A DNA stretch of 50,038 bases from contig JAJDNW010000060.1 in NCBI GenBank assembly GCA_022340465.1, positions 1-50,038 of the forward strand, given 5' to 3'. Positions 22,438-30,029 of the stretch are shown here, piece after piece. Position 1 is the first letter of the stretch. Each line of letters opens with the position of its first letter. The position numbers were made by a program, and so were the translations under genes. The notes under the pieces were generated by a model. That model was not told where the DNA came from and searched no databases. It saw only the letters and a list, made by a program, of their open reading frames with translations. The stretch comes from Deltaproteobacteria bacterium. Lineage in GTDB: Bacteria; Desulfobacterota; Desulfobacteria; Desulfobacterales; B30-G6.

Positions 22438-23112
22438 ATGATGCATAATGAAAACACCCCGTACCTCATTCTGGCCTCGCGGTCGCCGCGACGAAAAAGC
22501 CTGCTCGAACAGGCGGGCCTCTCTTTTGCCGTCGTCCAGTCCGATTTCGATGAAGACAGCGTGCCCCCGTGCAGACCGGAAAGATATGTGCGGACGCTTG
22601 CACGCGCAAAAGCCGAAGCCATAGCGGCCCTGCATCCTGACGCCTGGATCATCGGCGCCGACACCATCGTGTGTGTCGATGGCGTTATTCTGGGCAAACC
22701 CCGTTCCAGAGAGGACGCCCGCGGCATGCTGCGACGGCTGAGCGGGCGAACGCACCAGGTGATAACGGGGTATGCCCTGGTCCACCGGGCCTCGGAAAAC
22801 TGCATTACCGACGCCGTTAAAACCGAGGTGCGCTTCAAACCTTTGAAAACTGAGGAAATCGAGTGGTATCTCGATACCGGCGAACCTTTTGACAAGGCCG
22901 GCGCATATGCGATACAAGGGTTGGGTACCTTTCTGGTGAAAGCGATCGAGGGATCCTACACCAACGTGGTGGGGTTACCGGTTTGCGAAATTATCGACCG
23001 GTTGGAGCGCGAAGGGATTATCCGACCGGGGTCGGACGGACGGTGGACGCCGGCAATGCTATCAGAAACGCTCCACCTGGCAGAAAACGATAAAAACAGG
23101 AGACGGCAATGA
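22438..23112 (+). CDS. maf: Maf-family nucleotide pyrophosphatase
   Basis: A 224-residue Maf protein. The N-terminal LASRSPRRKSLLEQAG is the family signature, followed by IIGADTIVCVDG, GKPRS and DKAGAYAIQG, which form the active site. Family members hydrolyse non-standard or canonical nucleoside triphosphates (dTTP/UTP type) to monophosphates in the cytoplasm and were first named for septum inhibition. About 20 extra residues at the C-terminus are not conserved. Its stop overlaps the next gene by 4 bases (ATGA), so it starts the maf-yggS-queH operon. No strong ribosome binding site is seen before ATG 22438. Confidence 0.93.
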   Translation: MMHNENTPYLILASRSPRRKSLLEQAGLSFAVVQSDFDEDSVPPCRPERYVRTLARAKAEAIAALHPDAWIIGADTIVCVDGVILGKPRSREDARGMLRRLSGRTHQVITGYALVHRASENCITDAVKTEVRFKPLKTEEIEWYLDTGEPFDKAGAYAIQGLGTFLVKAIEGSYTNVVGLPVCEIIDRLEREGIIRPGSDGRWTPAMLSETLHLAENDKNRRRQ

Positions 23113-23795
23113 TAAAAGATCGCCTGGAAATGGTTCGAAAGAGAATACAGCGCGCCGCGGAGGCGTGCGGACGAAACACGAATGACGTGCACCTCGTGGC
23201 CGTCAGCAAAACCATGCCCAGGGAAAAACTGGTGCAGGCGGTCGAAGCGGGGGTAACGGTCCTGGGCGAAAACTATGTTCAGGAGGCCAGGGAAAAATTC
23301 AATGATCTCTATACCCTGCCCGTATCCTGGCATTTCATCGGGCATCTGCAGAGCAACAAGGCCAAATACGTCGTCAACATCTTCGATCTGATCCATTCGG
23401 TGGATTCGGTGAAACTCGCCCGGGAAATCGACAAACAGGCAAAAAAAATAAATAAAATTCAAGATATTCTCATTCAAGTCAATATTGCCGGAGAAGCCAG
23501 CAAGTCCGGCATACGGGCCGATGACGCCTTGAGCGTGATCCGTGATATCAGCGGACTTGAACACATTGCCGTCAAGGGTCTTATGACCATGCCGCCCTAT
23601 TTCAACGCCCCGGAAAAAGTCAGGCCCTATTTCAAGGCCCTGCGCGAACTTCGCGACCGGATCGACGCGGAACATATCGAAAACGTCTCTCTCGATGATC
23701 TCTCCATGGGCATGACCGGGGACTTTGAAGCCGCTATCCGTGAAGGAGCAACCCTAGTACGCATCGGAACAGCCATTTTCGGAGAAAGAAATTGA
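23109..23795 (+). CDS. yggS: YggS-family PLP-binding protein
   Basis: A 228-residue PLP-binding protein of the YggS/PROSC family, which buffers free pyridoxal phosphate and keeps amino-acid pools in balance; it has no known catalytic turnover. The PLP lysine is Lys34 in LVAVSKTMP. WHFIGHLQSNK and SMGMTGDFEAAI are conserved family blocks. AGGAG stands before the ATG, which overlaps the stop of maf. Length is normal. The end overlaps the start of queH. Confidence 0.95.
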   Translation: MIKDRLEMVRKRIQRAAEACGRNTNDVHLVAVSKTMPREKLVQAVEAGVTVLGENYVQEAREKFNDLYTLPVSWHFIGHLQSNKAKYVVNIFDLIHSVDSVKLAREIDKQAKKINKIQDILIQVNIAGEASKSGIRADDALSVIRDISGLEHIAVKGLMTMPPYFNAPEKVRPYFKALRELRDRIDAEHIENVSLDDLSMGMTGDFEAAIREGATLVRIGTAIFGERN

Positions 23796-24319
23796 AGGTG
23801 CTGCTGCACATCTGCTGCGCGCCTTGCGCTATTTATCCGCTGAAAACCCTGCGGAACAACGGTTTTGAGGTCATGGGCTTTTTCTACCGGCACAACATCC
23901 ACCCCTATACGGAGTGTATGCGCAGGGAAACGACCCTCAAGGACTTTGCCGCCTTTGAAGACCTGCGGGTGGTTTATCAACAGGACTATGACATGGAGGG
24001 ATTCATTCGCAGCGTCGTTTTTCGTGAAAAGGACCGCTGCAGCTACTGTTATCACGATCGTCTCAAAGCCGCGGCCCACATCGCCCGCAAGGGGAAATTC
24101 GACACCTTCACGAGCACGCTTCTGTACAGCAAATTCCAAAAACACGCCGCCATAAAAGAAATGGGTGAATCGGTGGGCAGGGAAGTCGGCGTCCCCTTTT
24201 TCTACCACGATTTTCGGGAGGGATGGAAGGAAGGGATAGCCGTCTCCAAAGAGCGCAACATGTACCGCCAGCCATACTGCGGGTGCATCTACAGCGAAAA
24301 GGAACGCTACTATAAATAA
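23792..24319 (+). CDS. queH: epoxyqueuosine reductase QueH
   Basis: A 175-residue QueH (DUF208) protein, the non-orthologous replacement for QueG. It reduces epoxyqueuosine to queuosine in tRNA, the last step of the modification. The iron-sulfur and metal cysteines are visible: HICCAPC at residues 6-12, RCSYC at ~82-86 and QPYCGC at ~163-168. The start is TTG at 23792, which overlaps the stop of yggS by 4 bases, so the three genes form one transcript. QueH is common in anaerobes, which fits the inferred lifestyle. Confidence 0.93.
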   Translation: MKVLLHICCAPCAIYPLKTLRNNGFEVMGFFYRHNIHPYTECMRRETTLKDFAAFEDLRVVYQQDYDMEGFIRSVVFREKDRCSYCYHDRLKAAAHIARKGKFDTFTSTLLYSKFQKHAAIKEMGESVGREVGVPFFYHDFREGWKEGIAVSKERNMYRQPYCGCIYSEKERYYK

Positions 24320-24416
24320 ATTTTCATTTCTTGATGACGGACGCGTTCCCCAATGATTTACAGCAAGCCTGTTTTGTGTCGAGCAGTGCCGCATCAGACA
24401 TGAAAATTTATTTATT

Positions 24417-26249
24417 ATGTACGGAAATTTCATTTATTTCATTGTCGTTCTGCTGATTTACACGACCTACCGCCCCGGGGATGAAGCCAATTTCCCCCTC
24501 CTGCAAACCCTCATCTATTTTGCATGCCTGACCTTGGGTTTCGCCCTGATCACGGGCGCACAGTTTCGCAGACTCGAGAGTGTTTCCGTAAGGATGCCTC
24601 CCGACCGGGTCGGTCACAAATTCGACGCCTTGCTGCGACGCCAGACCATCATGGCTATCGTTGTCTTCGCCGTGGATGTCTACGGCCTGAACCTTTCCTA
24701 CTACACGTCCATAGTCAAGCCGCTTAAAATGGTGCCGACGCTCGAAGCGGTTGTTTTCCTCCTGTTGTTCATGGGACACATGGCGCTGGTGTGGGCCATG
24801 GCCCACCGGCTTTACCGCAGGCTCTACCGGTCGAGTATCTCTTGCAGGGCTTACGTGATGTCAAACCTCATGTTCGCGGTTCCTATCCTGCTGCCCTGGT
24901 TTTTGCTTTCACTGGTCAGCGACCTGATCTACGCCCTGCCCTTTGACGCCCCCAAACAGATGCTTGCAACCCCCCAGGGAGAAATCGCCTATTTTCTGTT
25001 GTTCCTGCTGGCGGCCGCCCTTTTTGGTCCGGCGATCATCCAACAATTCTGGCAGTGCAGGCCCCTTCAGCCCGGCATCCACCGCACACGAATCGAAACG
25101 CTGTGCCGCAACGCACGCCTGGGATATAAAAACATTCTGATGTGGCCCATATTCGAAGGCAGGATAATCACGGCCGGCGTCATGGGGCTGGTCAAACGGT
25201 TTCGCTACATCCTCGTCACCGACGCCCTCCTGGCGCATCTTTCCCCCGAAGAGATAGATGCCGTCGTCGCCCACGAAATCGGACACGTGAAAAGGAAGCA
25301 CCTCCTGCTCTACCTCCTGTTTTTTGCAGGCTATATGTTTATATCTTATACGCTGTTCGACCTCGTCATCTATGCGTCGATCTATGCGAAGCCATTCATC
25401 GTTTGGCTACAGCGGGCTGGAATGGATCAAACCGTCGTCATGCCGGCCACCTTCAGCATCTTCATCATCCTGGCCTTTCTGCTCTATTTCCGCTATGTCT
25501 TCGGTTACTTCATGCGCAATTTTGAACGGCAGGCGGATATTTACGTGTTCGACCTTCTCGGCACGGCGGTCCCTCTCGTTACGACGCTCCAAAAAATCGC
25601 CGCTGCCAGTGGACAACCGTCCGACAAGCCCAACTGGCATCATTTCAGCATAAAGGAGCGCACGGACTACCTGAAGCGCTGCATTCTGGATCGCTCGTGG
25701 ATTGCCCGCCACAACCTGAAAGTCCGGCGGTCCCTCCTTGTCTATGCGGTGGGAATTTTTATCCTGGGGATCATGGGGTATCAGATCAGTTTCGGCGAGG
25801 CAGGCAAACGGTTGGACAGCCATTTTTACGAAAAAATAATCCTGCAGGAACTGGAAAAAGCGCCCGGCAATGCCGACCTTTACACCATGTTGGGCGATCT
25901 GTATTACCACAAAGGAAATCTTTCCCGGGCCGGGAGAGCCTATGAACACGCCCTGACCATCTCGCCCGGCAATGTACGCGCCCTCAACAATCTTGCCTGG
26001 CTGTATGCAACCGCCGAGGATGTCGGCATGCGTAATCCCGGCCGTTCCCTGCAGCTGGCTGAAAAAGCGGCGACACTGGAGCAGGCGCCCTACATATTGG
26101 ACACGCTGGCGGAAAGCTATTTTGTCAACGGATTTGTCCGGAAAGCGATCCTTAGCGAACGCAAGGCCCTTTCCTTGGCTACCGGCGACAAGCGCTACTA
26201 CGAGGGACAACTGCGCAAGTTTGAGGCTGTAGAAAAAACCTTATATTAG
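24417..26249 (+). CDS. M48-family membrane metallopeptidase with C-terminal TPRs
   Basis: A 610-residue protein. Residues ~1-200 hold five or so membrane helices. The zinc site is His286-Glu-Ile-Gly-His290 (AHEIGH), with the third ligand Glu370 in ERQAD, as in HtpX/Ste24-like M48 peptidases. More helices follow to ~470. Residues ~485-600 contain TPR units (ADLYTMLGDLYYHKGNLSRA, then NVRALNNLAWLYA). It probably degrades or senses damaged inner-membrane proteins, with the TPRs recruiting partners. TPRs are more often seen on periplasmic M48 proteins such as BepA, so this polytopic version is less common. No clear ribosome binding site; monocistronic. Confidence 0.85.
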   Translation: MYGNFIYFIVVLLIYTTYRPGDEANFPLLQTLIYFACLTLGFALITGAQFRRLESVSVRMPPDRVGHKFDALLRRQTIMAIVVFAVDVYGLNLSYYTSIVKPLKMVPTLEAVVFLLLFMGHMALVWAMAHRLYRRLYRSSISCRAYVMSNLMFAVPILLPWFLLSLVSDLIYALPFDAPKQMLATPQGEIAYFLLFLLAAALFGPAIIQQFWQCRPLQPGIHRTRIETLCRNARLGYKNILMWPIFEGRIITAGVMGLVKRFRYILVTDALLAHLSPEEIDAVVAHEIGHVKRKHLLLYLLFFAGYMFISYTLFDLVIYASIYAKPFIVWLQRAGMDQTVVMPATFSIFIILAFLLYFRYVFGYFMRNFERQADIYVFDLLGTAVPLVTTLQKIAAASGQPSDKPNWHHFSIKERTDYLKRCILDRSWIARHNLKVRRSLLVYAVGIFILGIMGYQISFGEAGKRLDSHFYEKIILQELEKAPGNADLYTMLGDLYYHKGNLSRAGRAYEHALTISPGNVRALNNLAWLYATAEDVGMRNPGRSLQLAEKAATLEQAPYILDTLAESYFVNGFVRKAILSERKALSLATGDKRYYEGQLRKFEAVEKTLY

Positions 26250-26262
26250 CTACAATCAATTA

Positions 26263-26310
26263 ATAATAGCGGCGAAGCCGCGTTCCGTAAAAGCGCGCAG
26301 CGGTTTTACT
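26263..26310. terminator. repeat H copy 2 and hairpin between convergent genes
   Basis: It begins with the palindrome GCGGCGAAGCCGC (compare 6292-6312), then gtaaaagcgcgcagcggtttt, whose arms GTAAAA and TTTTAC are complementary. It lies exactly between the convergent M48 and PilB-like genes, so a two-way terminator is plausible. Confidence 0.45.
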
Positions 26311-28606
26311 ATTTGATGCAGACCTTCCTGACTTGCAGGAGGTCGCAATGGCCCTTAAATATTTTTTCGATACCGTCCTGCTTCAAGGTGGTCATGCCTT
26401 CTAAAATGGCCTGGTCCCGCAGTTCCTCCATGGGCGCCTGATTCTGAATCAGTTTTTTCATTTCATCGGTGCCGGTCAAAAGCTCATGGATGGCCATTCG
26501 GCCGCGATACCCCGTGTTGTTGCAGATCTCACACCCTTTCGGTTTGTAAAGCGTCAGATCCTCCGCATAGGGAATGGCGACATTCTTCTCAAACGCTTCC
26601 TTACCGTATTCGCGCACGAGCTCGTTGTATTCATCTTTCGTCGGGCTGTAAGACTGCTTACACTCCTTGCAGAGCGTACGCACCAGACGTTGTGCCATAA
26701 TACCCAGGATGGCGTCCGCAAAATTGAAGGGATCCATCCCCATGTCCAGCAGCCGGGTAATACTTTCCGGCGCGCTGTTGGTGTGCAGGGTCGAAAAGAC
26801 AAGGTGGCCGGTCAGGGATGCCTCGATGCCGATGGAGGTCGTTTCCTTGTCGCGCATTTCACCGACCATGATCACGTCCGGGTCAGCCCTGAGAAAGGAA
26901 CGCATGGCCGCCGCAAAATCGAACCCGATTTTGGGTTTGACCTGAACCTGCCGCAGTCCGCGCTGGGTGATTTCAACCGGGTCCTCGGCCGTCCATATTT
27001 TTGTCTCGGTCTTGTTGATGTAACCAAGCGCCGAGTGCAGCGTGGTGGTTTTACCGGATCCGGTGGGCCCACAGACAAAGATAATGCCGTAAGGTTTCGT
27101 TACCATATCGATGAAGTTGGCAAAGTTCCTGTCGGAAAACCCCATCTTGTTCAGCGGTATCGGCTCGCCGGCGGCCAGAATACGCATGACGATATCTTCC
27201 ACCCCTCCCTGCGTGGGGACGGTGGCAACACGCAGTTCAATATCTTTGCCGCCGTATTTCTTGAAATTGATCTTACCGTCCTGCGGTTTTCTACGCTCGG
27301 CGATGTCCAGATCCGACATGATCTTGATGCGTGAAACCACGGCGTTTTTATAACTAAAGGGAATCGTGGAATAGATGGTACAGGCACCGTCGATGCGCAC
27401 ACGAACCTCGGTGTTCTGCTTCCCGGGATAGGGTTCAATGTGAATGTCGGACGCCCCTCGCTGGTACGCGTCCATGATAATTTTGTTTACCAGCTGCACG
27501 ACGGCGCTGTCTTCCTCTCCGAGGGCCTGCTCGGCCTCCTCGATCTCCTCGGCCTCATCCTGAAGCTGGGAAAGAATCTCGTCGATCTCTCCCATCTGTT
27601 TTTCATCGGTTGTAAACAGTTTGATAAATTCCAGGATGTCGTCCTTCAGTACCACACAAAACTGGATGCCGCGCCCCGGGAAAAGCACCTTGATCTGGTC
27701 GATGCGTTGCAGATCGTTGGGGTTGTCGATGGCGATCAGAATTTTGTCGCCTTCCATGCGCAGGGGGACGAACAGATTGTTGCGCATGAACGGCACCTTG
27801 AGTCCGGTTATGAGATCGACGGGAATCGGCCAGCTGGAATTGTACTCGATGAAGGGAAGCTTGTAAAATTTCCCCAAGGATTTGCCGATCTCCTTTTTTG
27901 AAATCTTGAGCTCCTTCATCAGGATGTCGGTAACCGGCTTTTTCTGTTTTCTGGCGTCGATCGCCGCCTTGTTCAGCTCCTTCTGGGTAACCAGGTGATT
28001 TTCCAGCAGGTGGTCGAATTTAGTAGCCTTTCCCGTGGCAATCCTTTTCTGGTTGTAAAGGGCAATGCCGAATATCTTGGCCAGCTCCGCCAGCGAACGT
28101 TCGTCCATTTCATTGAACGGGGCATCCTGCTTGTTGTTGATGAGCTGAATCACGCCTAAAAGATATTTCTGAAAAATGATGGGGTGCGCCATAACCTGCT
28201 TCGTTTTGAAGCCGGTTTTCAAATCCCAGCTGCTGTCGAACTGCAGGACCTTGTCGACGGCCGACACCTCATCCTCGTCGTATACATTCCTGATGTTGAT
28301 CGGCTTCTGCTTGAAGGCCGAATAACCCGCAATGCTGGCCGGAGACACGGGGATGCGTATCTCCCCCACTTCATTGCCGGATTTGAAACGGGATACCAGC
28401 TCGCGTCTAACCCCGTCGACCACGTAAACGGTCATCCGTTCGGCATTGAACAAAGAGATGATCTCATCGTGGAGATCGATAAGCATCTCGTCGAGATTGG
28501 TTGCGGAATTCAGTTTATTGCCGATTTTCTGGAGATTGGTCCGGTATTCAACCTCGGTTTTCAGGTTCTGGACATCGTTGCCGGATGTATCAGATTCGTT
28601 AAGCAT
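26309..28606 (-). CDS. type II/IV secretion ATPase (PilB/GspE) with N-terminal GAF domain
   Basis: A 765-residue ATPase. Residues ~20-190 form a GAF sensor domain (MLIDLHDEIISLFNAERMTV, then VMAHPIIFQKYLLGVIQLIN). Residues ~200-360 are GspE/PilB N-terminal (MshEN) domains, and ~390-760 the motor. Walker A is GPTGSGKTT (~512-520), the Asp box is DIHIEP, and Walker B is DPDVIMVGEMRD. A four-cysteine zinc site (CKEC and CEIC, ~646 and ~690) marks the GspE/PilB group. The GAF domain suggests control by a small ligand. No pilin, platform or secretin gene is near, so its machine is encoded elsewhere. It stands alone with a weak ribosome binding site. Confidence 0.92.
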   Translation of the reverse strand: MLNESDTSGNDVQNLKTEVEYRTNLQKIGNKLNSATNLDEMLIDLHDEIISLFNAERMTVYVVDGVRRELVSRFKSGNEVGEIRIPVSPASIAGYSAFKQKPINIRNVYDEDEVSAVDKVLQFDSSWDLKTGFKTKQVMAHPIIFQKYLLGVIQLINNKQDAPFNEMDERSLAELAKIFGIALYNQKRIATGKATKFDHLLENHLVTQKELNKAAIDARKQKKPVTDILMKELKISKKEIGKSLGKFYKLPFIEYNSSWPIPVDLITGLKVPFMRNNLFVPLRMEGDKILIAIDNPNDLQRIDQIKVLFPGRGIQFCVVLKDDILEFIKLFTTDEKQMGEIDEILSQLQDEAEEIEEAEQALGEEDSAVVQLVNKIIMDAYQRGASDIHIEPYPGKQNTEVRVRIDGACTIYSTIPFSYKNAVVSRIKIMSDLDIAERRKPQDGKINFKKYGGKDIELRVATVPTQGGVEDIVMRILAAGEPIPLNKMGFSDRNFANFIDMVTKPYGIIFVCGPTGSGKTTTLHSALGYINKTETKIWTAEDPVEITQRGLRQVQVKPKIGFDFAAAMRSFLRADPDVIMVGEMRDKETTSIGIEASLTGHLVFSTLHTNSAPESITRLLDMGMDPFNFADAILGIMAQRLVRTLCKECKQSYSPTKDEYNELVREYGKEAFEKNVAIPYAEDLTLYKPKGCEICNNTGYRGRMAIHELLTGTDEMKKLIQNQAPMEELRDQAILEGMTTLKQDGIEKIFKGHCDLLQVRKVCIK

Positions 28607-28651
28607 GAATTATACCCGTCGCCTTTACCCTGGCGTCGCTCCAAGGTTCGA

Positions 28652-28885
28652 TCACGGTTGTCTTTTTTGGCTTTTAAGGTGGGTGTACACTTTTTTACAT
28701 CCCCCCCCAATGAGAAGGACACCGATCAGATAGAAACAGAATCGGATGTATACGGTCATGGATGAGAATTGCTCGATCTTTTCTATATCGGGCATCACTT
28801 GGGGAATCCTGTAAAACACACCGATTCCCATCAACAGCAGCAACACCCCCCATACCAGCTGTATGGTTCGCTTGTTATCAGGCAT
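28652..28885 (-). CDS. small membrane protein, unknown function
   Basis: A 77-residue protein with two hydrophobic helices (TIQLVWGVLLLLMGIGVFY and FCFYLIGVLLIGGGCKK), likely inner membrane. The ATG at 28885 (MPDNKR) is preferred over the longer frame to 28957 because the extra N-terminus is not membrane-like and has no start signal. It sits just upstream of the PilB-like gene on the same strand with a 45-base gap, so the two may be co-transcribed. I do not recognise the family. Confidence 0.6.
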   Translation of the reverse strand: MPDNKRTIQLVWGVLLLLMGIGVFYRIPQVMPDIEKIEQFSSMTVYIRFCFYLIGVLLIGGGCKKVYTHLKSQKRQP

Positions 28886-28996
28886 AGCGTTTACAAAAGG
28901 GTTTAAAAAAGATGCACAACTTCCAGTTTTATACTGCAAATATACAAGTTGTGTCAATGCATTATAGTGGGATCCTGGAGCCGAGGGGTCGCGTGG

Positions 28997-29064
28997 GGAA
29001 AAGCGTATGGCCCATAGCTGATAGCGAGCAATGAGCTGTTACCTGTCAGCTATGAGCGCATCTC
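28997..29064. repeat. dispersed repeat E, copy 1 (AGCTGATAGC/GTCAGCTATGAGC)
   Basis: Contains catagctgatagcgag, the word gagctgtt and cagctatgag, which also occur at 37985-38050 together with a trailing gccccc...gaccct word. The outer arms (catagctgat and gtcagctatg) are complementary, so each copy can fold back. Confidence 0.55.
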
Positions 29065-29112
29065 TGTCTCACTTGCCCCCTGAACCCTGAAAAACCTCGA
29101 CCCCTTTTCCCG

Positions 29113-29904
29113 TTATTCGGTCAGCGTTCCCTTGAACGCGGCCTTTCTTTTTTCCAGAAACGCCGTCGTGCCTTCCTTGGCATCCGGGCTGGTCATGCAC
29201 AGGGCGAACGCGTCCACCTCTATCTGGCACCCCCTGACGATGTCGACGTTCAGGCCGCGGTTGACAGCCTGTTTGGCGGCGCGCAGAGAGACACTACCCT
29301 TGGCTGCAATGGTTTTAGCCGTTTCCATGACCTGACTTTTTAATTCTTCCGGAGGGCAGACCCGGTTGACGAGTCCCATCGCTTGCGCTTCCACCGCCGA
29401 TATCATCTTTCCGGTAAAAATGATTTCCTTGGCGGCGTTCCGCCCGACAAGCCTGGGCATTCTCTGGGTTCCTCCGAAACCGGGGATGATGCCCAGCGTG
29501 ATTTCCGGAAAGCCGAACTTGGCGTTCTCCGATGCGTAAATGAAGTCGCACGCCAGCGCCACCTCACTGCCGCCGCCGAGGGCAAACCCGTTAACCGCCG
29601 CGATGACCGGTATGGAAAGAGACTCCAGCTTGAAAATGGCTTGCTGGCCTTTTTCCGCGAACAGCTTTCCCGTCAGCGCATTGCATTTGGCAATTTCGTT
29701 GATATCGGCGCCGGCTACGAAAGCCCTGTCCCCGGCCCCGGTAAGAATGAGCACCTTGAGGGAATCATCGGCGGCCACCTTGTCCAAGGCATCCGACAAT
29801 TCGCCAATCAGGGCACTGTTCAGGGCGTTCAAGGCCTTAGGGCGGTTGAAAGTGATGAAGGCAATGTTCTCCTCAGTTTCAAAAATGATGTTTTCATAAG
29901 CCAT
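29113..29904 (-). CDS. enoyl-CoA hydratase / crotonase-family protein
   Basis: A 263-residue crotonase. The oxyanion-hole stretch is GAGDRAFVAGADINE, and both catalytic glutamates are present: in GGGSEVALACD and in GFPEITLGIIPGFGGTQ. It most likely hydrates short-chain 2-enoyl-CoA (crotonyl-CoA) to the 3-hydroxy form in beta-oxidation or butyrate-type metabolism. The ATG at 29904 is chosen because GAGGAG lies about 9 bases before it; the frame extends to 29979 through repeat C. It stands alone: no thiolase, dehydrogenase or acyl-CoA dehydrogenase is near. Confidence 0.93.
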   Translation of the reverse strand: MAYENIIFETEENIAFITFNRPKALNALNSALIGELSDALDKVAADDSLKVLILTGAGDRAFVAGADINEIAKCNALTGKLFAEKGQQAIFKLESLSIPVIAAVNGFALGGGSEVALACDFIYASENAKFGFPEITLGIIPGFGGTQRMPRLVGRNAAKEIIFTGKMISAVEAQAMGLVNRVCPPEELKSQVMETAKTIAAKGSVSLRAAKQAVNRGLNVDIVRGCQIEVDAFALCMTSPDAKEGTTAFLEKRKAAFKGTLTE

Positions 29905-29929
29905 TGTTTTTTCTCCTCTCTGAATAGGT

Positions 29930-29975
29930 GCCCGGCCCCCGAGGGCCCAGGCACTGATTTCACCCTGCAGGGGCT
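29930..29975 (-). repeat. dispersed repeat C, copy 4
   Basis: The minus strand reads ctgcagggtgaaatcagtgc, then cctgggccctcgggggccgg. This matches the other copies in the gggtgaaa-cag part and forms a strong GTGCC.../...GGGCAC hairpin here. It is the leader region of the crotonase gene. Confidence 0.55.
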
Positions 29976-30029
29976 GCATGTTCTAAAGGCCGATATCTGT
30001 CACCTGATTTGAAACGCTCAACGTACGTA

